Source: CAZJFH01 sp964545205
GTDB taxonomy: Bacteria; Pseudomonadota; Alphaproteobacteria; Rhodospirillales; Magnetospirillaceae
Direction: 5' to 3'
Assembly (NCBI GenBank): GCA_964545205.1
Contig: CAZJFH010000021.1
Location: 12,097-76,096, forward strand
Length of the DNA: 64,000 nt
Shown here: positions 26,635 to 35,614 of the stretch, piece by piece
Numbering within the stretch: the stretch's first letter is position 1
Layout: each line of letters starts with the position of its first letter
Translations under genes and position numbers: made by a program
The notes under the pieces: generated by a model
The model's input: only the letters and a program-made list of their open reading frames with translations
The model's database searches: none
What the model was told of the DNA's origin: nothing

Positions 26635-27423
26635 GTGCTCAAGCAGCGCATCCTTTCCGCGATCGTGATGGCGCCGCCTGCCCTGGCGGCGATGTGGTAC
26701 GGCGGCTGGGCCTTCGCCGGCCTGGCGCTGGTCATCGGCGTGGTGATGGCCTGGGAATGGGAGCGCCTGGTCACCGGCCGCCAGTTCGGCGTCGGATTCG
26801 CGATCACCGCCGCCGTCACCGTGCTGACCGGCGTCCTCGCCCTGGTGCAGCCTGCCGGCGCCGTCGCGGCGGTGGCCGTCGGCGTGGCGGCGATGTGGGG
26901 CGTCGCCGCCGCTCGGCGCGACGCGGCGGCCGGCTGGCTCGCGCTCGGGGTCGCCTATGTCGCGCTGCCGGTGGCGGCGCTGATCTGGATGCGCGACGAC
27001 CCCGAACTCGGGCGGGCGCTGATCTTCTGGGTCCTGCTGGTGGTCTGGGCGACCGACATCGGCGGTTACGCCTTCGGCCGCACCATCGGCGGGCCGAAAC
27101 TGGCGCCCAGGCTGTCGCCGAAAAAGACCTGGGCCGGGCTGCTGGGCGGCATGCTGAGCGCGGTGCTGGTCGGATGGGCCTGCGCCGCCGCCGCCGGCTT
27201 CGCCCCTCGCGCGCCGCTGATCGCGTTCGTGTCCGCGGTCCTGGCCGTTATTGCCCAGGCCGGCGACATTTTCGAGTCGTCCGTGAAGCGACGGTTTGGT
27301 GTAAAGGATTCCAGTGCGATCATTCCCGGCCACGGCGGGATGCTCGACCGCGTCGACGGCGTGCTGCCGGTCGCGGTGGTGGTCGCGGCAATGGTGTGGC
27401 TGAACGTCGACGGGGATTGGTGA
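26635..27423 (+). CDS. cdsA: Phosphatidate cytidylyltransferase (GTG start)
   Basis: A 262-residue polytopic enzyme that makes CDP-diacylglycerol from phosphatidate and CTP. The CDS signature is complete near the C terminus: DIFESSVKRRFGVKDSS followed by PGHGGMLDRVDG. About seven to eight hydrophobic segments precede or flank it. The start is GTG at 26635, one base after the uppS stop, since no ATG fits. The stop overlaps the dxr ATG (ATGA/TGATG junction at 27421-27425). Confidence 0.93.
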   Translation: MLKQRILSAIVMAPPALAAMWYGGWAFAGLALVIGVVMAWEWERLVTGRQFGVGFAITAAVTVLTGVLALVQPAGAVAAVAVGVAAMWGVAAARRDAAAGWLALGVAYVALPVAALIWMRDDPELGRALIFWVLLVVWATDIGGYAFGRTIGGPKLAPRLSPKKTWAGLLGGMLSAVLVGWACAAAAGFAPRAPLIAFVSAVLAVIAQAGDIFESSVKRRFGVKDSSAIIPGHGGMLDRVDGVLPVAVVVAAMVWLNVDGDW

Positions 27424-28631
27424 TGACGGTGGCGACCAAGCGGATGGCAGCGGTGCGGTCGGTGGATCCGGGCGCCCAGCCCCGGAGCGTGACCATCCTC
27501 GGCGCGACCGGCTCGATCGGGCGCTCGACGATCGACCTCCTCGAACGCGAGCCCGCCGGCCGGTTCCGCGTCGAGGCGCTCACCGGCAACAGCAATCTCG
27601 ACCTTCTCGCCGAGCAGGCGCGGAAGCTGCGGCCGCGGATGGTCGCGACCGCCGATCCCGCCGGGTACGGCAAGCTGAAGGAACTGCTCGACGGCACCGG
27701 CATCGAAGTCGCGGCCGGCGAAGAGGCGATCGTCGAGGCGGCGGCGCGACCCGCCGACTGGGTGATGGCGGCCATCGTCGGCGCCGCCGGGCTCGGACCG
27801 ACGCTGTCGGCGGTGGCGCGCGGCGCGACCGTGGCGCTGGCCAACAAGGAGTGTCTGGTCTGCGCCGGCGACATCATGATGGCCGAGGTCGCCCGCCACG
27901 GCGCCACGCTGCTGCCGGTCGATTCCGAGCACAACGCCATCTTCCAGGTGCTCGACTTCGACCAGAAGGACAAGATCGACCGCATCATCCTGACCGCGTC
28001 GGGCGGCCCGTTCCGCACCTTCAGCCGCGAGCAGATGGCGGCGGTCACCCCGGCGCAGGCGGTGGCGCATCCGAACTGGTCGATGGGCGCCAAGATCTCG
28101 GTCGACTCGGCCAGCATGTTCAACAAGGGCCTGGAACTGATCGAGGCCTACCACCTGTTCGGCCTGCCCGAGGCGCGCATCGAGATTCTGGTGCACCCGC
28201 AATCGGTGGTGCACAGCCTGGTCGCCTATGTCGACGGCTCGGTGCTGGCCCAGCTCGGCTCGCCCGACATGCGCACGCCGATCGCCTACACCCTGGCCTG
28301 GCCCGAGCGGATGCCGACGCCGGCCCGCCGTCTCGACCTCGCCGCCGTCGCCAGCCTGACCTTCGAGACGCCCGATCCCGAGCGCTTCCCGTCGCTGCGC
28401 CTGGCCCGCCACGCCTTGCAGATGGGCGGGGCGGCACCTACAATACTGAACGCAGCGAACGAAATCGCCGTGCAGTCGTTCCTGTCCGGCGCGATCGGTT
28501 TCCTGGACATCGCCGGGCTCGTCGAACGGACGCTGGAGCGCCTTTCGCCGCCGGCGCCCGTGTCCATCGCCGACGTGCTGGAAGTCGACCGCCTGGCCCG
28601 CGCGACGGCGGCGGAAATCGCGGCGGCGTAG
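27423..28631 (+). CDS. dxr: 1-deoxy-D-xylulose 5-phosphate reductoisomerase
   Basis: A 402-residue MEP-pathway enzyme. The NADPH loop ILGATGSIGRSTIDLL is near residue 26 and the metal/substrate site LPVDSEHNAIFQ near 160, with SVDSASMFNKGLELIEA later. It makes 2-C-methyl-D-erythritol 4-phosphate, feeding the undecaprenyl pathway of the neighbouring uppS. About 20 extra residues precede the Rossmann core compared with short homologues. It overlaps cdsA by one base. Confidence 0.96.
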   Translation: MTVATKRMAAVRSVDPGAQPRSVTILGATGSIGRSTIDLLEREPAGRFRVEALTGNSNLDLLAEQARKLRPRMVATADPAGYGKLKELLDGTGIEVAAGEEAIVEAAARPADWVMAAIVGAAGLGPTLSAVARGATVALANKECLVCAGDIMMAEVARHGATLLPVDSEHNAIFQVLDFDQKDKIDRIILTASGGPFRTFSREQMAAVTPAQAVAHPNWSMGAKISVDSASMFNKGLELIEAYHLFGLPEARIEILVHPQSVVHSLVAYVDGSVLAQLGSPDMRTPIAYTLAWPERMPTPARRLDLAAVASLTFETPDPERFPSLRLARHALQMGGAAPTILNAANEIAVQSFLSGAIGFLDIAGLVERTLERLSPPAPVSIADVLEVDRLARATAAEIAAA

Positions 28632-28667
28632 GGCGGCGACGGCCGCCGCGCGAGGCGGAGACGGACG

Positions 28668-29225
28668 ATGGCGCATGCCGAACCGAAGCCCTGGACACTG
28701 GACGACTTCCTGGCCTGGGAGCGGACCCAGCCGGAACGCTACGAGTTCGTCGACGGCGCCATCCGCATGATGGTCGGCGGCACCAACGATCATCGGACGA
28801 TCGCCCTGAATATTGCCGCCGGACTGCGCGAGCGCCTGCGGGGGGCGGGGTGCCGAGCGTTCGTGGAGGGACCGAAAGTCGTCGCCGACGGGCAGTCGAT
28901 GTATCCGGACGTCGCCGTGGTCCGCGGCGCCATCGACCCCAAGGCCGACTTCGTCGCCGACGCGGTGCTGATCGCCGAAGTCCTCTCGCGCTCGACGGCC
29001 GGCTTCGATGCCGGCGCCAAATGGCAGGCCTATCGTGAATTGCCGTCGCTGCAGCACTATTTGTTGGTCTCGCAGGATGCCTGCGCCGTGGACCTCTATA
29101 CCCGCGACGGCGAGGGCTGGCGGTTGATGCGCTACGCGCGCTCCGACCAGGTTCTGCCGCTGACGGCGCTCGGGATCGAGATGCCGCTGGCCGAGGTCTA
29201 CGAGGACAGCTCCGCCGCCCGCTGA
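28668..29225 (+). CDS. Uma2 family (DUF820) PD-(D/E)XK nuclease-fold protein
   Basis: A 185-residue Uma2-family protein. The family start WTLDDFLAWERTQPERYEFV is present and a nuclease-fold acidic set is intact: D81 in MYPDVAVV, E104 in LIAEVLSRST and K118 in AKWQAY. Uma2 proteins are predicted restriction-endonuclease-like enzymes, abundant in cyanobacteria, planctomycetes and some alphaproteobacteria; their role is unproven. It sits 36 bases after dxr and 25 before rseP, in the same direction, inside a block that is normally uninterrupted, so it looks like an insertion that kept the operon running. Confidence 0.85.
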   Translation: MAHAEPKPWTLDDFLAWERTQPERYEFVDGAIRMMVGGTNDHRTIALNIAAGLRERLRGAGCRAFVEGPKVVADGQSMYPDVAVVRGAIDPKADFVADAVLIAEVLSRSTAGFDAGAKWQAYRELPSLQHYLLVSQDACAVDLYTRDGEGWRLMRYARSDQVLPLTALGIEMPLAEVYEDSSAAR

Positions 29226-29250
29226 ACGGGCCAAACTTTTAGAGTATCAG

Positions 29251-30405
29251 ATGATCGAACACACCATCGGGCTGATTTCCGGGTTCTGGAACTACATCAT
29301 CGTCTTCCTGGTCGTCCTGACCGTCGTCGTGTTCGTGCATGAGCTCGGGCATTACCTGGTGGCGCGCTGGAACGGCGTGCGGGTCGAGGTGTTCTCGATC
29401 GGCTTCGGCAAGGAGCTGTGGGGATGGAACGCCAAGTCCGGCACGCGCTGGCGCATCAGCCTGCTGCCGCTGGGCGGCTACGTGAAGATGTTCGGCGAGC
29501 ACGCGGTGATCGAGGACGACGACTCGCCGCCGCGCCCGCTGACCCCGGAGGAGCAGGCGGTCTCGTTCCAGCACAAGACCGTCGGGCAGCGCGCGGCGAT
29601 CGTCGCCGCCGGCCCGCTCGCCAATTTCGTGTTCGGCATCGGGCTGCTGGCTGCGCTGTTCATGATGATGGGCCAGCCGACGACGCCGCCGGTGATCGGT
29701 GCCGTCCAGCCGCAATCGGCGGCGGCGGAGGCCGGGCTGCAGGCGGGCGATCGCTTCGTGCGGATCGCCGGCGAGGAGATCGGCAGCTTCCAGGACATCC
29801 AGCAGATCGTGCGGCTGCGAATCGGCGAGCCGTTGGAGATGGTGGTTCTGCGCGACGGCGCCGAGGTGAGCGTGACGGCGCAGGCCCGCGTCACCGAGCT
29901 CGAGGACGCGATGGGCAACGTCCATCGCATGCCGGTGCTCGGCATCAGCGCGCCCGAGGGCTCGACCGAGATCGTCAGGCACGGAGTCGTCTCGGCGACC
30001 GCGGCGGCGGTCGAGGAGACCGCCGCCATGATCTCCTCCACCTTCACCGCGCTCGGTCAAATGATCACCGGCGTCCGCGACTCCCAGGAACTCGGCGGGC
30101 CGTTGCGCATCGCCAAGGGGGCCGGGCAGGCGGCGCAGATGGGCGTCGAGAGCGTCGCCTTCTTCGTCGTGCTGCTGTCGATCAATCTCGGGCTGATCAA
30201 CCTGTTTCCGATCCCGATGCTCGACGGCGGTCATCTCGCGTATTACGCCGTCGAGGCCGCGAGGGGGCGGCCGCTGGGCATGCGCGCCCAAGAATATGGT
30301 TTCCGGATCGGCCTGTTTCTGGTATTGGCGTTGATGCTCTTCGCCACCCGCAACGACCTGGTCGACCTCAAGGTCTGGGAGTTCTTCAAGGGCATCACAT
30401 CGTAA
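29251..30405 (+). CDS. rseP: RIP metalloprotease RseP
   Basis: A 384-residue inner-membrane site-2 protease. HELGH (about residue 31) and INLFPIPMLDGGH (about 315) form the zinc site, and one PDZ domain lies between them (about 135-210), where E. coli has two. RseP cuts anti-sigma factors within the membrane during envelope stress and clears signal peptides. No clear ribosome-binding site precedes the ATG, which may reflect dependence on upstream translation. bamA follows after 27 bases. Confidence 0.94.
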   Translation: MIEHTIGLISGFWNYIIVFLVVLTVVVFVHELGHYLVARWNGVRVEVFSIGFGKELWGWNAKSGTRWRISLLPLGGYVKMFGEHAVIEDDDSPPRPLTPEEQAVSFQHKTVGQRAAIVAAGPLANFVFGIGLLAALFMMMGQPTTPPVIGAVQPQSAAAEAGLQAGDRFVRIAGEEIGSFQDIQQIVRLRIGEPLEMVVLRDGAEVSVTAQARVTELEDAMGNVHRMPVLGISAPEGSTEIVRHGVVSATAAAVEETAAMISSTFTALGQMITGVRDSQELGGPLRIAKGAGQAAQMGVESVAFFVVLLSINLGLINLFPIPMLDGGHLAYYAVEAARGRPLGMRAQEYGFRIGLFLVLALMLFATRNDLVDLKVWEFFKGITS

Positions 30406-30432
30406 GCGCGATCAAGACTTGTAGGGGGGGCC

Positions 30433-32709
30433 TTGGTTAGTTCGGATTTTTGGCGGCTGGCCGTGGCCGGTGGGGTTTTCGCCGTTTCCGTGGCCGCTTC
30501 TCCCGTCGCCGCGCAGACGCTGTCCCGAATCGACGTCGAGGGAACGCAGCGCATCGAGCCGGACACCGTCCGCTCCTATATCGGCGCGAGCGCCGGCGAA
30601 GCGCTGACCCCCGAACTGGTCGACCGCACCCTGAAGAACCTGTTCGCCACCGGCCTGTTCGCCGACGTCTCGGTGCGCCGCGAGGGCGACGCGCTGGTGG
30701 TGCGGGTGATCGAGAATCCGGTCATCAACCGCGTCGCCTTCGAAGGCAACCAGCGGGTCAAGGACGACAAGCTGGCGGCCGAGGTGCAGCTACGGCCGCG
30801 CACCGTCTACACCCGCACCCGGGTGCAGCAGGACGTCAAGCGCATCCTCGACGTCTACCGCCGCTCCGGGCGCTTCGCGGCGACCGTCGAGCCCAAGGTC
30901 ATCCAGCTCGAGCAGAACCGCGTCGATCTCGTGTTCGAGATCCAGGAGGGCGAGGCCTCGCTGGTCAAGGCGGTCAATTTCGTCGGCAATCGCGCCTACA
31001 GCGATTCGCGGCTGCGCGAGGAGCTGGCGACCAAGGAAGAGCGCTGGTACCGGTTCCTGTCGACCGACGACACCTATGATCCGGATCGCCTCACCTTCGA
31101 CCGCGAGTTGCTGCGCCGCTTCTATCTCGGGCGCGGCTACGCCGACTTCCGGGTCGATTCGGTGGTCGCCGAACTGACGCCGGACCGTTCGGGCTTCCTG
31201 GTCACCTTCACCGTCAGCGAGGGCGAGCGCTATCGCTTCGGCGAGGTCGGCGTCGAGACGACGCTGCCCGAACTCGATCCGCAGAGCCTGCAGCCGCTGC
31301 TGCAGACCGCGTCGGGCGAGTGGTACAACGCCGGTCTGGTCGAGGACACGATCCAGACCCTGACCGACGTGGTCGGCGACCGTGGCTACGCCTTCGTCGA
31401 CATCAGGCCGCGCATCGCGCGCAATCCCGAGGAGCGGACGGTCGACATCGTCTTCGACGTCCAGGAGGGGCCGCGGGTCTTCGTCGAACGCATCGACATC
31501 GTCGGCAACGTCCGCACGCTCGACGAAGTGATCCGCCGCGAGTTCCGCCTGGTCGAAGGCGACGCCTTCAACACGGCGAAGCTGCGCCGCTCGCGCCAGC
31601 GCATCCGCGACCTCAACTTCTTCGAGCGGGTCGAGGTCACCAACATTCCCTCCGAGGTCGCGCCCGACCGCACGGTCATCAAGGTCGAGGTCGAGGAGAA
31701 GTCGACCGGCGAGCTGAGCTTCGGCGTCGGATTCTCGACCGCCGTCGGCCCGCTGCTGGAAATCGCCGCGCGCGAGCGCAACCTGCTCGGACGTGGCCAG
31801 TCGCTGCGCATCGCCGGTACGCTGGCGGGCAGCAAGTCGCAGCTCGATCTCGGCTTCACCGAGCCGTATTTCCTCGATCGCCACATCTCGGCCGGCTTCG
31901 ACGTCTATGCGGTGCAGCGCGAACTGCAGGACGAGAGCTCGTACGATTCGGAGTCGGTCGGCGGCAATCTGCGCCTCGGCTACTGGCTGGCCGAGGATCT
32001 GCGCGAGGACTGGCGTTACACCTTGCGGCGCGACAACATCACCGACGTCTCGCCCTGGGCCACCCGGTTCATCCGCGACCAGATCGGCCACAGCGTCGTG
32101 TCGATGCTGTCGCACACCTTCACCTACGACCTGCGCGACAGCCGCATCGATCCCACCGAGGGCTGGTACGTCCGCTGGACCCAGGACGTGGCCGGCCTGG
32201 GCGGCACCGAGCAGTTCGTCCGCAGCGACGTCGACGGCGCCTACTACTATCCGATCGCCGATCAGTGGGTCGCCATGCTGGGCGGTTCGCTCGGCGGCAT
32301 GACGGCGTTCGGCGGCTCCGACATCCGCATCAACGAGCGCTACTTCGTCGGCGGCGATTCGCTGCGCGGCTTCGCCACCGCCGGCATCGGCGCCCGCGAC
32401 GCGAACGGCGACGCGCTGGGCGGCAAGTGGATGTACGCGGCGACCGCGCAGCTCAGCTTCCCGCTGGGCCTGCCGCAGGAGCTGGGGTTGACCGGCAAGG
32501 TGTTCACGGATGTCGGCGGCCTCGGGCCGACCGAGGAACTCACCGGCGAGCGGATCGACTACCACTCGACCCCGCGTCTGGCGGTCGGCGCGGGCGTCAC
32601 CTGGCGGTCGCCGTTCGGGCCGCTCAGCATCGACGTCGGCTTCCCGGTCGTGAAGCAGGACTACGACGACATCGAGTACTTCCGATTCAATTTTGGCACG
32701 AGGTTCTAG
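30433..32709 (+). CDS. bamA: Outer membrane protein assembly factor BamA (TTG start)
   Basis: A 758-residue outer-membrane protein. A signal peptide (about 1-24, ending SPVAA-QTL) is followed by five POTRA repeats to about 345 and a beta barrel to the C terminus, with VGGDSLRGF (the VRGF-like barrel motif, about residue 638) and a terminal Phe in FNFGTRF. It inserts beta-barrel proteins into the outer membrane. The start is TTG at 30433, supported by a GGGGGG run 3 bases upstream and by the signal peptide beginning there. Confidence 0.95.
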   Translation: MVSSDFWRLAVAGGVFAVSVAASPVAAQTLSRIDVEGTQRIEPDTVRSYIGASAGEALTPELVDRTLKNLFATGLFADVSVRREGDALVVRVIENPVINRVAFEGNQRVKDDKLAAEVQLRPRTVYTRTRVQQDVKRILDVYRRSGRFAATVEPKVIQLEQNRVDLVFEIQEGEASLVKAVNFVGNRAYSDSRLREELATKEERWYRFLSTDDTYDPDRLTFDRELLRRFYLGRGYADFRVDSVVAELTPDRSGFLVTFTVSEGERYRFGEVGVETTLPELDPQSLQPLLQTASGEWYNAGLVEDTIQTLTDVVGDRGYAFVDIRPRIARNPEERTVDIVFDVQEGPRVFVERIDIVGNVRTLDEVIRREFRLVEGDAFNTAKLRRSRQRIRDLNFFERVEVTNIPSEVAPDRTVIKVEVEEKSTGELSFGVGFSTAVGPLLEIAARERNLLGRGQSLRIAGTLAGSKSQLDLGFTEPYFLDRHISAGFDVYAVQRELQDESSYDSESVGGNLRLGYWLAEDLREDWRYTLRRDNITDVSPWATRFIRDQIGHSVVSMLSHTFTYDLRDSRIDPTEGWYVRWTQDVAGLGGTEQFVRSDVDGAYYYPIADQWVAMLGGSLGGMTAFGGSDIRINERYFVGGDSLRGFATAGIGARDANGDALGGKWMYAATAQLSFPLGLPQELGLTGKVFTDVGGLGPTEELTGERIDYHSTPRLAVGAGVTWRSPFGPLSIDVGFPVVKQDYDDIEYFRFNFGTRF

Positions 32710-32710
32710 A

Positions 32711-33310
32711 ATGCACGGTTGCCGCAGCCGACTGCTCGCTCTGGCGGGCGCGGCGCTCGTTTCCATTGCCGTCGCCGGCCCGGTCCAGGCGCAGGACACG
32801 CCGCAGCTTCCCGCGCCGGTCATCATCGTGATCGACCTGCAGGAGGTGGTGAAGGATTCCGCCGCCGGGAAGGCGATCCTGGCGCAGCGCGACAAGTACC
32901 TGCAGCAGTATCAGGCCGAATTCGGCAAGGAGGAGCAGGGGCTGCGCGAGGCCGAGCAGGAGCTGGCGCGTCAGCGCACCGTCCTGTCGCCCGAGGCGTT
33001 CGCCGAGAAGCGCCGCGGCTTCGAGCAGCAGGTGATCGAACTGCAGCGCAAGGCCCAGGAACGCCGCAAGGATCTCGAGGAGGCGTTCGGCAAGGCGATG
33101 TCGCAGCTCAACCAGGCCGTGGTCAAGGTCTCGGACGAGATCGCGCAGCAGTACGGCGCCAACATGGTGCTGGGCAAGAATCAGGTGTTCCTGCACGACC
33201 CGAAGATGGAGGTCACCCTGGCCGCCATCAAGCGCCTCGACGAGGTGCTGCCGTCGGTCGAGTTCCCGGTTCCGGGCAAGGCCAAGCCGGCGGCCAAGGC
33301 CAAGAAGTAG
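32711..33310 (+). CDS. skp: OmpH/Skp family periplasmic chaperone
   Basis: A 199-residue protein with a signal peptide (about 1-28, ending VQAQ), then IIVIDLQEVVKDSAAGKAIL and a long coiled coil rich in Glu, Gln, Lys and Arg (about 55-135), which in Skp forms the tentacles holding unfolded outer-membrane proteins. The Lys/Ala tail is unusual but simple. It starts one base after the bamA stop and delivers clients to BamA. Confidence 0.92.
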   Translation: MHGCRSRLLALAGAALVSIAVAGPVQAQDTPQLPAPVIIVIDLQEVVKDSAAGKAILAQRDKYLQQYQAEFGKEEQGLREAEQELARQRTVLSPEAFAEKRRGFEQQVIELQRKAQERRKDLEEAFGKAMSQLNQAVVKVSDEIAQQYGANMVLGKNQVFLHDPKMEVTLAAIKRLDEVLPSVEFPVPGKAKPAAKAKK

Positions 33311-33312
33311 GA

Positions 33313-34353
33313 ATGGCCGACCCGCGCTTCTTCACCGTCGCCGGTCCGTTCACGCTGGCGCGGCTGGCCGAGATTTCCGGCGCGGAGATCGCGCCGGGAG
33401 CCGAGGCCGGGCGCGTCTTCGACGATGTCGGACCGCTGGAGACGGCGGGGGCGCGGCAGTTCAGCTTTCTCGACAATCGCCGCTACGTCGCGGCATTCGC
33501 CGCGTCGCGGGCCGGCGGCTGCGTCGTCCATCCCGGCCTCGCCGACAAGGCGCCGCCCGGGATGGCGCTGCTGCTGTCGCCCGATCCGTATCGCGCCTAT
33601 GCCCGCATCGCGCAGGCGTTCTATCCGCGCCCGCCGCTCGAACCGGGCGTGCATCCGCGCGCGGTGGTCGAGGACGGCGCGGTGGTCGGCGAGGGCAGCC
33701 GGATCGAGGCCGGCGCGGTGATCGGCGCCGGCGCCGAGCTCGGCCGCCGCTGCCATGTCCAGGCCAACGCCGTCATCGGTGCCGGCGTGGTGCTTGGCGA
33801 CGACTGCATCGTCGGGGCCTGCGCCAGCATCTCGCACGCCATCCTCGGCGATCGTGTCCATGTCTACACCGGCGCCCGCATCGGCCAGGACGGCTTCGGC
33901 TTCGCGATGGGGCCGCAGGGGCACCTGCGGGTGCCGCAGCTCGGCCGGGTGATCGTCGGCGACGACGTCGAGATCGGCGCCAACTGCACCGTCGACCGCG
34001 GCGCCGGCCCGGACACCGTGATCGGGGCCGGCACGATGATAGACAACCTGGTGCAGATCGGGCACAACGTGCAGCTCGGTCGCAACTGCGTCGTCGTCGC
34101 CCAGGTCGGCATCTCCGGCAGCACCAGGTTCGGCGATTTCGTCGCCGCGGGCGGCCAATCGGGCTTCGCCGGCCATGTCAGCGTCGGCCCTGGGGCGCAG
34201 ATCGCGGCGCAGAGCGGGGTGATGCGCGACGTGCCGGCGGGAGCCCGCGTCGGCGGCAGCCCGGCGCAGCCGATGACCGAGTACATGAGGCAGGCCGCCT
34301 TGCTGTCGCAGATGGCCAGGAAGAAAGGGCGGAGCGAGGGGAACGAGGGATGA
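33313..34353 (+). CDS. lpxD: UDP-3-O-(3-hydroxyacyl)glucosamine N-acyltransferase
   Basis: A 346-residue acyltransferase. The N-terminal uridine-binding domain (about 1-105) precedes a left-handed beta helix made of hexapeptide repeats such as IEAGAVIGAGAELG. NLVQIGHNVQLGRNC contains the catalytic His, and TVDRGAGPDTVIG is typical. It adds the N-linked acyl chain in step three of lipid A synthesis. The stop overlaps fabZ by four bases. Confidence 0.96.
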   Translation: MADPRFFTVAGPFTLARLAEISGAEIAPGAEAGRVFDDVGPLETAGARQFSFLDNRRYVAAFAASRAGGCVVHPGLADKAPPGMALLLSPDPYRAYARIAQAFYPRPPLEPGVHPRAVVEDGAVVGEGSRIEAGAVIGAGAELGRRCHVQANAVIGAGVVLGDDCIVGACASISHAILGDRVHVYTGARIGQDGFGFAMGPQGHLRVPQLGRVIVGDDVEIGANCTVDRGAGPDTVIGAGTMIDNLVQIGHNVQLGRNCVVVAQVGISGSTRFGDFVAAGGQSGFAGHVSVGPGAQIAAQSGVMRDVPAGARVGGSPAQPMTEYMRQAALLSQMARKKGRSEGNEG

Positions 34354-34814
34354 GCGAGAACGCCGTGCAAGAGCGCAAGGTCATCGATATCAACCGGGTC
34401 ATCGAGATGATCCCGCACCGCTACCCGTTCCTGATGGTCGACCGCGTCGTCGACGTGGTGCCGGATGCCGGCGCCGTGGGCATCAAGAACGTCACCATCA
34501 ACGAACCCTTCTTCCAGGGGCATTTTCCGTCGCGGCCGATCATGCCCGGCGTGCTGATCATCGAGGCGATGGCGCAGACCGCGGCCGTGCTGGTGGTCGA
34601 GACGCTGGGCCCGAGCGCCGAGGGCAAGCTGGTCTACTTCATGTCGGTCGAGAACGCCCGTTTCCGCAAGCCGGTGGTGCCCGGCGACCAGCTGCGCATC
34701 CACGTCACCAAGGAGCGCAACCGCGCAAACGTGTGGAAATTCCGCGGCGAAGCCAAGGTCGACGGCCAGTTGATGGCCGAGGCGACCTTCGCCGCCATGA
34801 TCATGGACAGCTGA
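34350..34814 (+). CDS. fabZ: 3-hydroxyacyl-ACP dehydratase FabZ
   Basis: A 154-residue hot-dog dehydratase. IPHRYPFLMVDRV and FFQGHFPSRPIMPGVLIIEA are present; the His in GHFP and the Glu in LIIEAMAQ are the catalytic pair. It dehydrates hydroxyacyl-ACP in fatty-acid elongation and competes with LpxA and LpxD for hydroxyacyl-ACP, which explains its place between them. It overlaps both neighbours by one to four bases. Confidence 0.97.
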   Translation: MSENAVQERKVIDINRVIEMIPHRYPFLMVDRVVDVVPDAGAVGIKNVTINEPFFQGHFPSRPIMPGVLIIEAMAQTAAVLVVETLGPSAEGKLVYFMSVENARFRKPVVPGDQLRIHVTKERNRANVWKFRGEAKVDGQLMAEATFAAMIMDS

Positions 34815-35614
34815 TGCCGAACATCCATCCGACGGCCATCGTCGAGCCGGGTGCCCGCTTGGCCGAGGACGTCTCGATCGGCCCGTTCTGCCTGGTCGGG
34901 TCCGAGGTCGTGCTCGGCGAGGGCGTGAGCCTGATCTCGCATGTGACCGTCGCCGGCCGCACCAAGATCGGCGCCGGCACCCGCGTCTTTCCGTTCGCCT
35001 CGCTGGGCCACCAGCCGCAGGACCTGAAATACCGCGGCGAGGCCTCCGAGCTGGTGATCGGCCGCAACAACACCATCCGCGAGAGCGTGACCATGAACCC
35101 CGGCACCGAGGGCGGCGGCATGGTCACCCGCGTCGGCGACGGCTGCCTGTTCATGGTCGGCGCCCATGTCGCCCACGACTGCCAGGTCGGCGACAACTGC
35201 ATCCTGGTCAACAACGCCACCCTGGGCGGCCACGTCGTGCTGGGCGACTTCGCGATCGTCGGCGGCATGTCGGCGGTGCACCAGTTCGTGCGCATCGGCC
35301 AGCACGTGATGGTCGGCGGCATGACCGGCGTCGAGACCGATGTGATTCCGTTCGGCTCGGTGATCGGCAACCGCGCGCATCTGGCCGGCCTGAACCTGGT
35401 CGGGCTGAAGCGCCGCGGCTTCGCGCGCGAGGACATCCACGCCCTGCGCAACGCCTTCAAGGCGCTGTTCGCCGCGGGCGGCACGATGATGGAGCGGGTC
35501 GAGGCGGTGGCGGACCAGTATGGCGGCTGCGCGCCGGTCAAGGAGATCCTCGACTTCATCCGCGCCGACAGCTCGCGCTCCTTCTGCCAGCCGAAGTCGG
35601 AGAATGGCGCCTAA
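34814..35614 (+). CDS. lpxA: UDP-N-acetylglucosamine O-acyltransferase LpxA
   Basis: A 266-residue beta-helix acyltransferase for the first step of lipid A synthesis. HPTAIVEPGARL starts the hexapeptide repeats, GHQPQDLKYRGE (about 65-76) is the substrate loop, and VGAHVAHDCQVGDNC places the catalytic His at H121. The C-terminal helical domain ends at 266. The ATG overlaps the fabZ stop by one base. Confidence 0.97.
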   Translation: MPNIHPTAIVEPGARLAEDVSIGPFCLVGSEVVLGEGVSLISHVTVAGRTKIGAGTRVFPFASLGHQPQDLKYRGEASELVIGRNNTIRESVTMNPGTEGGGMVTRVGDGCLFMVGAHVAHDCQVGDNCILVNNATLGGHVVLGDFAIVGGMSAVHQFVRIGQHVMVGGMTGVETDVIPFGSVIGNRAHLAGLNLVGLKRRGFAREDIHALRNAFKALFAAGGTMMERVEAVADQYGGCAPVKEILDFIRADSSRSFCQPKSENGA

